Numbered from the stretch's first letter, positions 1-9,834 are shown. The stretch is 48,217 bases of DNA from Rhodobacteraceae bacterium REDSEA-S34_B6 (GCA_001627925.1 LUQC01000003.1:9578-57794), one strand, 5' to 3'. The notes: generated by a model from the letters alone, not told the origin. Translations and numbers: made by a program.

Positions 1-928
<928 letters not shown>

Positions 929-986
929 TAAAATAAAAAATATTTTTTTATGAGTATTGCGATATGATTGCTGTAATGAATTTATA

Positions 987-1889
987 ATGGTTGAGTGGTT
1001 GTTGCAGGCTGAAAATACTCAGCACGGAAGTAACTTAGCATTATTTTTGGCTATAAAGGCAGCTTTTTTGCATGCTATTTTTGGTGCTTTACAAAAAGGT
1101 AAATTTAATCCTTGGCTCATGAGAGCTGCCATTGACCTATCCTATGGATTAATGGCATTGCCTTTCGCTTTATTTATTGTTCCGTGGCCAGAATATTACA
1201 TGTGGCCAATATTTTTAGGAGCTTTCATTATCCATACTGCATACAAGTTTATGCAAGCAATGGCTTACTCTCGAGGGGCATTCACTGTAGTTTATCCGAT
1301 TGTCAGGGGTATTGGGCCATTGCTGACAGTCATAGTGGCATACTTTGTATTTTCGGAGAGTTTCAATTACACACAATGGCTTGGCGTTGTTATTCTGCTG
1401 TTCGGTATACTAGGCCTAGCCATTTATAATTTAAGATTTTTATCAAAAGGTAGAGAAACATTAGCTACTGCCTTAATTTTTGCATGTATAACTGGTGTCT
1501 TAGTAGCTTTGTATACCACATATGATGCCTATGGTATTCGAGCTACTGCCAACCCATTTACTTTTCTTGCATGGTTTTTCTTAATTGATGGAATTGCAAT
1601 GCCCTTAATAGCATGTTGGAAATCCAAAGAAGCTATTAGATACAGCGATCTAAAAAGTTTGATACCAAGAGGAATAATTGGTGGTTTGATTGCTTTTTTT
1701 AGTTTTGGATCAATCATGCTTGCAACAAGGCTAGACAAAGTGGGTGAGGCGGCTGTACTACGTGAAACGTCTATCGTTTTTGCAGCAATAATTGGCTGGC
1801 TTTTTTTAAAGGAAACTGTGGGCCCAAGAAGAATAACGCTGATTTTATTGATTGTGATTGGTGCGGTAATTGTTGAGTGGGGAGCTTAA
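987..1889 (+). CDS. EamA/DMT-family membrane transporter
   Basis: A predicted inner-membrane permease of the drug/metabolite transporter superfamily, about 300 aa. It shows the family's two-fold repeat of about five hydrophobic helices each. The stretch near YPIVRGIGPLLTVI and the C-terminal ETSIVFAAIIGWLFLKE resemble the conserved ends of EamA repeats. Substrate cannot be told from sequence. The frame also opens at a TTG at 957, but the ATG at 987 (MVEWLLQ) is preferred because it precedes the first hydrophobic segment directly; neither start has a good Shine-Dalgarno. It follows ftsY by under 60 bp and ends at the start of the next gene, so the three genes probably form one transcription unit. 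Confidence 0.85.
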   Translation: MVEWLLQAENTQHGSNLALFLAIKAAFLHAIFGALQKGKFNPWLMRAAIDLSYGLMALPFALFIVPWPEYYMWPIFLGAFIIHTAYKFMQAMAYSRGAFTVVYPIVRGIGPLLTVIVAYFVFSESFNYTQWLGVVILLFGILGLAIYNLRFLSKGRETLATALIFACITGVLVALYTTYDAYGIRATANPFTFLAWFFLIDGIAMPLIACWKSKEAIRYSDLKSLIPRGIIGGLIAFFSFGSIMLATRLDKVGEAAVLRETSIVFAAIIGWLFLKETVGPRRITLILLIVIGAVIVEWGA

Positions 1890-1890
1890 T

Positions 1891-2487
1891 ATGTCAGAAG
1901 AAAATGAGAATACACTCCTGAAAAACCTTTTAGAGTATATCCCGATCGCCGTATTTTTTATTGTTTTTATCCTTTTTAAGGACGATGTAGTTGTATTATT
2001 TGGGCGCGATTTGAGTGGCTTTGTTTTAGCAACATTAGCGTTCGTTCCACTCGTGGTATTTGCTACCGCTACTAGTTGGATTGTTTTGAAAGAAGTGTCG
2101 CGCGTTCAATTATTGACGCTTGTGCTAGTCGTAGTTTTTGGTGGTATGACAATATTCTTCAATGATGAACGCTTTTTGAAGATAAAACCTACCCTTATTT
2201 ATTGTCTTTTTTCAATTATTTTACTGGTAGGTGTTTTTAGAAAAACCTCTTATCTAGAAGCCCTTCTGGGGAAGGCGCTACCACTTTCCTACGATGGATG
2301 GATGATTTTAACGCGCAGGATGGCGTATTTTTTTCTTTTTTTAGCAGCTTTAAATGAATTTGTGTGGCGCACTCAATCTACAGAAGTGTGGGTATACTTT
2401 AAAACATTTGGCCTTACAGTTGCCATGTTTGCATTTTTTATTTCCCAATATTCAGTATTCAAAACCTATGGCAATTTTAAGGATTAG
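1891..2487 (+). CDS. yciB: Septation protein A / YciB-IspZ family membrane protein
   Basis: A 198-aa inner-membrane protein of the YciB (formerly IspZ, intracellular septation protein A) family, linked in other bacteria to cell-envelope synthesis and division. Several hydrophobic helices are visible. The family signature is clear: NDERFLKIKPT in the middle, then LTRRMAYFFLFLAALNEFVWR and WVYFKTFG. The ATG at 1891 directly follows the TAA of the upstream EamA gene, supporting co-transcription; the in-frame TTG at 1870 would overlap that gene and is less likely. The ftsY-EamA-ispZ order is common in Rhodobacteraceae. Confidence 0.88.
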   Translation: MSEENENTLLKNLLEYIPIAVFFIVFILFKDDVVVLFGRDLSGFVLATLAFVPLVVFATATSWIVLKEVSRVQLLTLVLVVVFGGMTIFFNDERFLKIKPTLIYCLFSIILLVGVFRKTSYLEALLGKALPLSYDGWMILTRRMAYFFLFLAALNEFVWRTQSTEVWVYFKTFGLTVAMFAFFISQYSVFKTYGNFKD

Positions 2488-2565
2488 CTCGTTAGTAAAT
2501 GTTTTTGGAAATTTTATCTCGCGCTTCAGTTATTGACTGCGAGCCTGCATAACGTTACGTGATCA

Positions 2566-2624
2566 CTGTGGCGATTTGTAACCAGATTGCGGGCCATACC
2601 CAAAAAAAACCGCTAAAAGGTCAG
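2566..2624 (+). promoter_or_regulatory. SAM-II riboswitch
   Basis: This leader matches the alphaproteobacterial SAM-II (metA-type) aptamer in order and spacing. The P1 5' strand TGTGGC (2567-2572) is followed by the conserved GATTTG, an ACC that can pair in the pseudoknot, then ATTGC, the P1 3' strand GCCATA (2593-2598, six pairs with one G-T), an A-rich linker, and CGCTAAAAGGT (2611-2621). The GGT pairs with the upstream ACC and overlaps the ribosome-binding region. Binding of S-adenosylmethionine is known to stabilise this fold and shut off translation of methionine-biosynthesis genes, which fits the metZ homologue downstream. Confidence 0.9.
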
Positions 2625-2625
2625 G

Positions 2626-2691
2626 ATGGAAGCGCTTTCTTTCGTTTGGCCGCGAATTGAGGCTTTTATTTTTTTAAACAGAGTAAATTAA
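2626..2691 (+). other. Short out-of-frame reading frame after the riboswitch; possible metZ 5' remnant
   Basis: The ATG at 2626 sits just after the SAM-II 3' strand, where the start codon of the controlled gene is expected, and opens 21 codons ending at TAA 2689. It is not in the metZ frame. The peptide contains EAFIFLN, which resembles the SEAIFL(N/T) segment of full-length MetZ proteins, while another frame in the same stretch reads LSFGRE, similar to the preceding RSxFGE segment. This looks like metZ N-terminal sequence broken by small deletions, but the similarity is short and read by eye. Confidence 0.4.
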
Positions 2692-2707
2692 AAGATTTGC
2701 ATCAGAT

Positions 2708-3751
2708 GTGCCAAATGATGATTTTATTTATACGAGGTACGGTAATCCCACTATTGCAATGTTCGAAGATAAAGTTGCTGCCATAGAAGGGGCTGAGGCA
2801 GCTTTTGCAACAGCATCTGGAATGGCCGCGGTGAATGGAGCATTAATGTCGATGCTTTCTGCAGGTGACCACGTTGTGGCAGCACGGGCTCTTTTTGGGT
2901 CATGTTTATACATTTTGGAAAATATTTTACCAAGTTTTGGCGTGAGGGTCACATTTGTGGATGGCACGGATATTAATCAGTGGAAAAAATCTATTACGCA
3001 GGAAACAAAGGTCGTTTTTTTTGAAAGTATATCAAATCCGACGCTTGAAGTAATTGATATTAAAGCAGTAACGGATATTGCTAAATCTGTGGGTGCTTTA
3101 ACAGTTGTAGATAATGTTTTTACTACTCCAATTTTTTCGAATGCTTTATCTTTAGGTGCAGACGTTGTGGTTTATTCTGCTACCAAGCATATTGATGGTC
3201 AGGGCCGCACTCTCGGGGGCGTCATCTTAGGGTCGGGAGATTATATCCGCAATACAGTCCAGCCATTTATGAAACATACTGGTGGCTCAATGAGTCCATT
3301 CACAGGCTGGGTGTTACTTAAAGGATTGGAAACATTGGATTTAAGAGTGCAAGCCCAATCCGACTCCGCTTTAGAGATAGCAAAATCTTTAATTGGTCAC
3401 GAAAGCATTTCTTCTGTAATATACCCCGGTTTGGAAACGCACCCTCAATACGATTTATGTAGGGAGCAAATGGAAAAAGGTGGGACAGTAATTGCTTTCG
3501 AGCTGCTAGGTGGCAAAGAGGCAGCCTTCTCTTTAATGAATTCGCTAGAGCTAGTGCTTATTTCTAATAATCTAGGGGATGCAAAATCAATTATAACCCA
3601 TCCTGCGACTACTACCCATCAGCGACTGTCGGCTGATCGGAGACAGCAGCTAGGGATAACGCAAGGGTTGCTCCGATTAAGTGTGGGTTTGGAGGATTCT
3701 AAGGATCTCATCAAGGATTTGTCTTCCGCTTTACGCAATCTAGTCAGATAA
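2708..3751 (+). CDS. metZ: O-succinylhomoserine sulfhydrylase, N-terminally shortened
   Basis: A PLP-dependent Cys/Met-metabolism enzyme that would convert O-succinylhomoserine and sulfide to homocysteine. From the conserved YTRYGNPT motif onward the protein is intact, with the PLP lysine in YSATKH (Lys160 here), SNPT and a complete C-terminus (THPATTTHQRL, LSVGLED). About 45-50 residues normally before YTRYGNPT are missing. The frame stays open back to a TAA at 2684-2686, with codons for K-R-F-A-S-D ahead of the GTG at 2708, and those residues also fit the family. Behind the SAM-II element, ATG 2626 has an SD-like AGG but opens a different frame ending at 2691. The gene may therefore be 5'-damaged, mis-sequenced, or started atypically. 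Role is firm; functionality is doubtful. Confidence 0.85.
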   Translation: MPNDDFIYTRYGNPTIAMFEDKVAAIEGAEAAFATASGMAAVNGALMSMLSAGDHVVAARALFGSCLYILENILPSFGVRVTFVDGTDINQWKKSITQETKVVFFESISNPTLEVIDIKAVTDIAKSVGALTVVDNVFTTPIFSNALSLGADVVVYSATKHIDGQGRTLGGVILGSGDYIRNTVQPFMKHTGGSMSPFTGWVLLKGLETLDLRVQAQSDSALEIAKSLIGHESISSVIYPGLETHPQYDLCREQMEKGGTVIAFELLGGKEAAFSLMNSLELVLISNNLGDAKSIITHPATTTHQRLSADRRQQLGITQGLLRLSVGLEDSKDLIKDLSSALRNLVR

Positions 3752-3841
3752 AAATACATGTTTTATTGATCTATAAGTTGTTTTTCTTCGTATTTTGGGG
3801 GTAAAATGGAATTCAATTCTACATAAGGACTGGAATACATA

Positions 3842-4939
3842 ATGAATGTTCATGCTCCCAACCATAAAAGTACTGTAGAAACTCTTCAGAGATCCGACAG
3901 TCTTGATACACTACGTCAATGGCTCTCCGAAGGTGGCAAGCGTAAGCTTACAGAGGAAGAATTGGTAGCTGTCAAATATTTATTGCCTAAAAAAGAAGAC
4001 TATCCAGTTTTTAATACCGAATATCCACATGACTTTGAAGTAAACAAAGACTATGCTTCAAGAATGCCAGACCTACAAAATGGTCCGGCTGCAATGATTA
4101 AAGGTTCACGTCAATCTATACAACACGTAGGTATTTCTAATTTTAGGCTTCCACTCAAATTTAGGAAAAAAGATGGCGGTGAGCTGACGCTTGAAACTTC
4201 CGTTACTGGTTCAGTAAGTCTCGACGCGGATAAAAAGGGAATAAATATGTCCCGAATAATGAGAAGTTTCTACAAATATTCAGAAAGTACTTTTAGTTTT
4301 GAGGTTATTGAGTCTGCCTTAAATGACTATAGACAGGATTTAGATACTTTTGATGCAAGAATAATGCTTCGATTATCTTTTCCGCAATCTATCAATAGCT
4401 TGCGGTCAAATCTTCAAGGATTTCAATACTATGATATCAGCGTCGAGGTGGTGGACAAAAAAAACGTCAGGTCGCGTTATATCCATTTAGACTACGTATA
4501 TAGCTCAACATGCCCATGCTCTCTTGAATTATCTGAACATGCAAGAAAAGAACGAAATCAGCTGGCTACACCTCATTCCCAGAGGTCGGTTGCTAGGATT
4601 TCTGTCGAAATCTTAGATACTGACATACTTTGGTTCGAAGATTTAATTGACATTTGCCGAAGTGCAGTGCCAACGGAAACTCAGGTCATGGTGAAAAGAG
4701 AAGATGAACAGGCATTCGCAGAAATGAATGCCGCAAATCCAATTTTTGTCGAAGATGCTGTACGGCTTTTTTGTGAAGCATTAAAAGCAGATGACCGCAT
4801 TGGTGATTTCCGTGTCATAGCAAGTCATCAGGAAAGTTTGCACAGCCATGATGCAATTTCAATCATGTGTGAAGGTCCCACGTTTGATCAGAATACATTT
4901 GATCCAAAAATGTTCTCTAGCTTAATTCATGTGGGATAG
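3842..4939 (+). CDS. folE2: GTP cyclohydrolase FolE2
   Basis: A type IB GTP cyclohydrolase of 365 aa, making dihydroneopterin triphosphate, the first step of folate and related pterin synthesis. The family pattern is clear: VGISNFRLP near residue 100, then SLDADKKGINMSR, and a CPCS motif at residues 224-227 followed by ELSEHARKERNQ and PHSQRS. The cysteine of this motif is a metal ligand in FolE2 enzymes. FolE2 is unrelated in sequence to the zinc enzyme FolE1 and can use other metals; in many bacteria it is Zur-controlled, but I see no Zur-like palindrome in the 90 bp upstream. The later folate genes folB and folP lie about 10 kb downstream. Confidence 0.93.
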   Translation: MNVHAPNHKSTVETLQRSDSLDTLRQWLSEGGKRKLTEEELVAVKYLLPKKEDYPVFNTEYPHDFEVNKDYASRMPDLQNGPAAMIKGSRQSIQHVGISNFRLPLKFRKKDGGELTLETSVTGSVSLDADKKGINMSRIMRSFYKYSESTFSFEVIESALNDYRQDLDTFDARIMLRLSFPQSINSLRSNLQGFQYYDISVEVVDKKNVRSRYIHLDYVYSSTCPCSLELSEHARKERNQLATPHSQRSVARISVEILDTDILWFEDLIDICRSAVPTETQVMVKREDEQAFAEMNAANPIFVEDAVRLFCEALKADDRIGDFRVIASHQESLHSHDAISIMCEGPTFDQNTFDPKMFSSLIHVG

Positions 4940-4959
4940 TTGTAACTGAAACTTGACAG

Positions 4960-4976
4960 GAACCGTGTCTCGGTTC
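4960..4976 (+). other. Hairpin just upstream of trkH
   Basis: GAACCG, a 5-nt loop and CGGTTC form a perfect 6-bp stem that ends 11 bases before the trkH ATG. A flanking CTT/AAG could extend it around a bulge. No T-run follows, so it is not an obvious terminator. It occupies the place where a ribosome-binding site would be, and could modulate trkH translation. Confidence 0.4.
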
Positions 4977-4987
4977 AAGCGTAGCAT

Positions 4988-6439
4988 ATGCGGTTAGATT
5001 TACGTCCGATAGGTTATGTCATAGGAATTCTTTTGACGTTGTTAGGCGTCACAATGCTAGTTCCAATGGCCGTTGATTTTTCAGAGGGCCGCGGATTTGT
5101 GGGCGTGTTCGCTGAAAGTGCTCTTATAACAATATTAACGGGAAGTTTTCTTGCCATTGCGTGCTCAAACGGAAAGGCTGAAGGCCTTGATATTCAAAAA
5201 ACTATCCTTTTGACTACAGGTGTTTGGATTGCACTTCCACTATTTGGTTCTATTCCCTTTATTATAGGAAGTACTCAGCTTTCCTTTGTTGATGCTCTTT
5301 TCGAAGCTGTCTCGGGCGTCACGACTACTGGATCGACGGTGCTGTCTGGGCTTGAAAGTCTACCAAAAGGTATTCTTTTATGGAGAGGTATTTTGCAGTG
5401 GCTAGGTGGGATCGGTATAATAGTGGTTGCCATGGTTTTCCTACCTGAGTTGAGAGTGGGTGGGATGCAAATTTTCAGAGCAGAAGCATTCGATACCATG
5501 GGCAAAATTTTACCGCGAGCAACTACTATTTCTTTGCAAATATTTGTAATTTATCTCGGCATTACGATTGCCTGTGCATTATCGTATGTGGCGGTTGGTC
5601 TGACGGCCTTTGATGCAATAGTTCATTCCTTTACTACAGTTTCAACTGGCGGCTTCTCAAATTATGATAATAGTTTTGGTAATTTTTCTGGACCTGCAGA
5701 GTACGTCGCCATATTTTTTATGATAATGGCTGCCCTACCTTTTGTTCGGTACGTGCAGCTTGTTAATGGAAATAGCCGGGCAATTTTTACTGACACACAA
5801 ATCAAGACATTTTTAATAACTACCTTATCAATTGCTATTTTTGTATTTTTTATTCTGAACTCACTATTTCCAGGGGATTGGGAAAATTCTCTGCGAAAAT
5901 CATTATTTAATGTAACATCAATTATTTCAGGAACAGGTTATTCAAGTGACAATTATATGAAATGGGGAGGTATGCTCGTTTCTGTGATTTTTTTCATTGG
6001 ACTGATTGGAGGATGTGCTGGGTCAACAACCTGTTCTGTAAAGGTTTTTCGTTATCAGTTAGTAGCTTCCGCTATTCTTTTACAGCTCAGGAAAATTCGC
6101 TACCCACATAGAGTTGTAGTGTTGAAGTACGATGGTCGCCCTGTAGCAGAAGATGTTCTCCATTCGGTTATGACATTTTTTGTTGTGTTTTTTTTGAGTC
6201 TTGGAGTGCTTGCAATATTGCTGTCATTAACAGGATTAGATCTAGTTACGTCGGTTTCCGGGGCGGTGGCAGCCTTAGGCAATATTGGGCCTGGCTTGGG
6301 GGACCGAATTGGGCCGTCTTCAAATTTTATGGGATTAAATGATGCGGCAAAATGTTTGCTAATTATAGGAATGTTAGTTGGACGCCTCGAACTAATGGCG
6401 GTTTACATTTTATTCACCATTAAGTTTTGGAGAAACTAA
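4988..6439 (+). CDS. trkH: TrkH-family potassium uptake protein
   Basis: The membrane subunit of a Trk-type K+ uptake system, 483 aa, expected to work with a cytoplasmic TrkA-like NAD-binding regulator that is not in this window. It contains the four pore repeats of the SKT superfamily, whose filter-like loops are visible: VTTTGST (about residues 111-117), STGGFSN, ISGTGYSS and ALGNIGPGLG. The second hydrophobic helix precedes the first loop and the protein ends in LMAVYILFTIKFWRN, a typical TrkH C-terminus. The ATG at 4988 gives a normal full-length protein but has no clear Shine-Dalgarno; a small hairpin lies directly before it. Confidence 0.93.
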   Translation: MRLDLRPIGYVIGILLTLLGVTMLVPMAVDFSEGRGFVGVFAESALITILTGSFLAIACSNGKAEGLDIQKTILLTTGVWIALPLFGSIPFIIGSTQLSFVDALFEAVSGVTTTGSTVLSGLESLPKGILLWRGILQWLGGIGIIVVAMVFLPELRVGGMQIFRAEAFDTMGKILPRATTISLQIFVIYLGITIACALSYVAVGLTAFDAIVHSFTTVSTGGFSNYDNSFGNFSGPAEYVAIFFMIMAALPFVRYVQLVNGNSRAIFTDTQIKTFLITTLSIAIFVFFILNSLFPGDWENSLRKSLFNVTSIISGTGYSSDNYMKWGGMLVSVIFFIGLIGGCAGSTTCSVKVFRYQLVASAILLQLRKIRYPHRVVVLKYDGRPVAEDVLHSVMTFFVVFFLSLGVLAILLSLTGLDLVTSVSGAVAALGNIGPGLGDRIGPSSNFMGLNDAAKCLLIIGMLVGRLELMAVYILFTIKFWRN

Positions 6440-6445
6440 GAAAAT

Positions 6446-8218
6446 TTAATATTGTTCCCAGCAACTTATCAAAGCTGTTACTCGGTTCGCCACAGAGTCA
6501 ATTTGCCGCAGATCTAGTGGCTCCGCGCGATAAGAACGCTTTAATTCTGATAAACCGACCTCACCCAAAAATTTAGTTATTTCTCTTGCTTTTAAAACAA
6601 TTTGAGCATCTGAATTTATGGTAGATGGCTCTGCTAAATGAAGTCCAATAAAATTCCCTGATAAGTCAAATAAGCCGCCGCCACTATCACCTGGATTAAC
6701 TGGAATCGATATGCGAAATTTTCTTTTATCTCCCCGTAAATCTTGCAATTCTCTTACAGTTCCCTCTGTTAAGCTAGATCTGTTTAATTTTCCTTGATAT
6801 GGGAAACTTGATAGGACTACCTGTTCACCAATTTTAGGCACCGTAGTTGTATATTCGATGACACTCAATGGTTTAAGGACTTGTTGGGGAGCTAGAAGTG
6901 CAAGGTCTAAACCCCTATTCTCCGCAACAATTTTATACTTATGTATCCCATTCACAGTTATATTGGGGCAATCTAAAAGTCCGCTTGATTGCGTTATTAT
7001 TTTTGCTTCTTCGTCAATAAAAAGACCAGATCGTGAGTATGTCGGGCGATGTAGATCAAAGCCAAGATATTTATTTAAGTCTTGATCCTCATTTGCGTCT
7101 CTTCTCTCTCTGAGCGCTCCTGGAATACTTTCAAATTCCAATCTCATTTTTACTAATAGCCTCTTTGCAATGTAATCCTCCTCGATTGGCCACTGTAACC
7201 CAAAACCCTTCACCTTATTATTTGAACTTACTGCCGTGAAAAAACTCTCAAGCTCATTGTTTTTACCTGACAGCTCAAATGAGTTTCGGAATAATACTTT
7301 CCTCCCATCACTTGGAATTATTTCTAAATTTTTCATTGCGTTAAAAAGAATTTTTAAATCATATTCATCGCCATGCTGCGATATCAGAAAAACTTTTATT
7401 TTTGATGCAGGTTCAGCCTCGTAAGTTATAATTGGTGGATTTATCTTCACTGGCTTCTTAAAAATGTTCAGCATTGGAATTTTTATTCCGGCCAGAATAT
7501 TTTTCTCAACCTTCAAACCATTTTCGAGTAGTGGTTTTAAGTAGTTTTTTATAAGCTCTGACTGCTGTGACATTGTTAAAAAACCAGTTGCTTCGTAAGC
7601 ATTTTTAATTTGCCACTCATTAATCGCTTTTCTAGTGCCAGGACCGTATTGTCCATCGATCTCAGAATCATAAACACCATCAGCGAACAAAGCTGATTGA
7701 ACGGCTTTTTTATAAAAATCACTTAACTTTGACTCGAAAAACTGTGCTTTTTCGAGCGGTTCTAATTCTTCAAGGCTTGAAAATAATAAATTATTACCTT
7801 GTGAGGGATCCAGATTGTCATTATTTAAATCAAAGGTATAATTTTGATCATATTCGGCGTTGCCATTATTAGATAGTTTTTCAAGGTCTGCCATGTCAAA
7901 GCTACCCGCTGTCCAAACTTTCTCACCGTAATTTTTACCATCTGTCACAAAGCTATCTGGAGAGATGAGTTGTGCATCCAATTTAGTGTTTAAGATTTCA
8001 AATGCCTTTGTGGGGTCGTAAGGCCCCAATGATACAGCATACCAGCCGTCATCTAACGAGAATATATTTACATTTTCACTTAAAATTGTTGAGAATCTGC
8101 TTGTTGCCTCCTTAGCCCTAACAATGCTTGGCAGTGTTTCGACTTGTATCCAGCGGATTTCACTTGCAGTTACTGCTGAGCCTATAAAAAGGTATATCGT
8201 AAAAAGTATTCTTATCAT
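6446..8218 (-). CDS. Exported peptidoglycan-binding / trypsin-like domain protein
   Basis: A predicted secreted protein of about 590 aa. Starting at ATG 8218 gives a clean signal peptide (MIRILFTIYLFIGSAVTASE); the frame extends to 8299 but those extra residues would hide the signal. Domain order: a SPOR-like segment beginning RWIQVETLP, an acidic linker, a peptidoglycan-binding domain (ADGVYDSEIDGQYGPGTRKAINEWQ), a middle part of unknown fold, and a C-terminal chymotrypsin/HtrA-like domain with DLALL and NPGDSGGGLFD. The usual catalytic His (TNAHVV) is absent: the aligned segment reads ITQSSGLLDC. Protease activity is therefore doubtful, and a wall-associated binding or scaffold role is possible. 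It converges with trkH. Confidence 0.8.
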   Translation of the reverse strand: MIRILFTIYLFIGSAVTASEIRWIQVETLPSIVRAKEATSRFSTILSENVNIFSLDDGWYAVSLGPYDPTKAFEILNTKLDAQLISPDSFVTDGKNYGEKVWTAGSFDMADLEKLSNNGNAEYDQNYTFDLNNDNLDPSQGNNLLFSSLEELEPLEKAQFFESKLSDFYKKAVQSALFADGVYDSEIDGQYGPGTRKAINEWQIKNAYEATGFLTMSQQSELIKNYLKPLLENGLKVEKNILAGIKIPMLNIFKKPVKINPPIITYEAEPASKIKVFLISQHGDEYDLKILFNAMKNLEIIPSDGRKVLFRNSFELSGKNNELESFFTAVSSNNKVKGFGLQWPIEEDYIAKRLLVKMRLEFESIPGALRERRDANEDQDLNKYLGFDLHRPTYSRSGLFIDEEAKIITQSSGLLDCPNITVNGIHKYKIVAENRGLDLALLAPQQVLKPLSVIEYTTTVPKIGEQVVLSSFPYQGKLNRSSLTEGTVRELQDLRGDKRKFRISIPVNPGDSGGGLFDLSGNFIGLHLAEPSTINSDAQIVLKAREITKFLGEVGLSELKRSYRAEPLDLRQIDSVANRVTALISCWEQY

Positions 8219-8390
8219 AAAATTCCCGACCCTAAGTGATTTGGTGTTGTCCAGTGATCGCCCTGTAAAATATTTACAATGAAAAATTTTTGAAATCATT
8301 TAAAATCAATAAACTGTTGCCGATTGACCCTAGTAATAGCATTGCATAAGTAGGTCGCAAGCAGGTATATGGAATTACAAGGTAAAAATT

Positions 8391-9314
8391 ATGAATGTTG
8401 CAAAACCTAAATCGTTCCAAGAAATTGTTTTGAGGTTGCAAAACTACTGGTCAGACAATGGTTGTGCAATTCTTCAGCCCTACGATATGGAGGTCGGTGC
8501 TGGGACGTTCCATCCCGCTACTACGCTGAGATCACTTGGCGAAAATCATTGGGCTGCTGCTTATGTCCAGCCGTCTAGAAGACCAAGCGACGGCAGATAT
8601 GGCGAAAATCCTAATCGACTGCAACATTATTATCAATTTCAGGTAATCATGAAACCCAGTCCTGAGGATTTCCAAGAACTATATTTGGGGTCCCTTGAAG
8701 CGATTGGGTTGTCGATGAGTGTTCACGATGTCAGGTTTGTAGAAGATGATTGGGAAAGCCCGACGCTGGGCGCATGGGGGCTTGGATGGGAAGTATGGTG
8801 CGACGGTATGGAAGTAAGCCAATTTACCTATTTTCAGCAGGTCGGCGGCCATGATTGCAAACCCGTCTCGGGTGAACTGACCTATGGACTGGAGCGGCTT
8901 GCGATGTATGTCTTGGGAGTAAACCACGTTATGGAAATGCCATTCAATTCGCCAGAAGCGCTCGTGCCATTGAAGTATGGAGATGTTTTTCTGCAAACTG
9001 AGCAGGAATATGCAAGATGGAACTTTGATGCAGCAAATACTGATATACTTTTAAAAAACTTTGAGGATGCTGAAAAAGAATGTGAACGTATTTTAACTCA
9101 CAAAGAATTGGATCCAAAGACTGGAAAAAAAATAATTATGGTTCATCCTGCTTACGATCTGTGCATAAAGGCGAGCCATTTTTTTAATCTATTAGACGCG
9201 CGTGGTGTTATATCGGTTACAGAAAGACAGGCATATATATCCCGGGTTAGAAATTTAACAAAGAAATGTGCAGATGCATTTGTGCAAACAGCGGCAGGAG
9301 GACAAAAAAATTGA
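8391..9314 (+). CDS. glyQ: Glycine-tRNA ligase alpha subunit
   Basis: The alpha chain of the bacterial (alpha-beta)2 glycyl-tRNA synthetase, which holds the class II catalytic core that activates glycine; 307 aa, normal length. The N-terminal [24 protein letters not shown] and the following [11 protein letters not shown]...SLG are near-invariant for GlyQ, as are [27 protein letters not shown] and the later [16 protein letters not shown]. It starts at ATG 8391 after an AAGG-like ribosome site. The next frame begins inside its stop codon, and glyS follows, so glyQ, the small membrane protein and glyS are probably one operon. Confidence 0.97.
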   Translation: MNVAKPKSFQEIVLRLQNYWSDNGCAILQPYDMEVGAGTFHPATTLRSLGENHWAAAYVQPSRRPSDGRYGENPNRLQHYYQFQVIMKPSPEDFQELYLGSLEAIGLSMSVHDVRFVEDDWESPTLGAWGLGWEVWCDGMEVSQFTYFQQVGGHDCKPVSGELTYGLERLAMYVLGVNHVMEMPFNSPEALVPLKYGDVFLQTEQEYARWNFDAANTDILLKNFEDAEKECERILTHKELDPKTGKKIIMVHPAYDLCIKASHFFNLLDARGVISVTERQAYISRVRNLTKKCADAFVQTAAGGQKN

Positions 9315-9832
9315 ACGGAAAAGTAATAGTGGCTTTTCTGGTTTTACCTGCACTTTTAGCAGGCGCCGCCCTGTATTATTTGCAAATTTTTAGCTTCTAT
9401 GAAGAAGTTATTCCAAATGGGACAACGGACGTGGCAATAGTGGAAAAGAAAACTGAGCTTCCAGAGGTTATTGATTATTCGAATTTTCATGCAATTACTT
9501 CTGAAAGTTCTCCCATTCGATACCGTGCTTGTTTTGAAACTTCGGAAGACCTGAATGATCTGCGCAATAGATTTTTGGTATATGAAGGTGCAGAACCTAA
9601 AATTGCTCCCTATTGGTTTGAGTGCTTTAATGCAAAGGATTTGGGTTTTTCCCTTGCAGATGGCGCAAAAGGTGAGGTTTTTTTGTCAAAGAAAAATATT
9701 ATGTATGGAGTTGATAGAGTTGTGGCAATTTTAGACAACGGAAAAGGTTACATTTGGCATGAAATAAATGATTGTGGAGATAAGTTGTACGATGGTTCTC
9801 CAGTTTCAAACGAATGCCCTAAGAGAGATTAA
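9311..9832 (+). CDS. DUF6446-like membrane-anchored protein between glyQ and glyS
   Basis: A 173-aa protein with one N-terminal hydrophobic segment ([23 protein letters not shown]) and a soluble, probably periplasmic rest with several cysteines near CFET, ECFN, NDCGD and NECPKRD. A TTG at 9311 overlaps the glyQ TGA, and an AGGAGG (9296-9301) sits 9 nt upstream, which decides this start over in-frame codons inside glyQ. Rhodobacteraceae commonly have a small protein here, which I recall as DUF6446; its function is unknown. The linkage to glycyl-tRNA synthetase looks like a conserved neighbourhood and does not by itself show a shared function. Confidence 0.75.
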   Translation: MNGKVIVAFLVLPALLAGAALYYLQIFSFYEEVIPNGTTDVAIVEKKTELPEVIDYSNFHAITSESSPIRYRACFETSEDLNDLRNRFLVYEGAEPKIAPYWFECFNAKDLGFSLADGAKGEVFLSKKNIMYGVDRVVAILDNGKGYIWHEINDCGDKLYDGSPVSNECPKRD

Positions 9833-9834
9833 TC

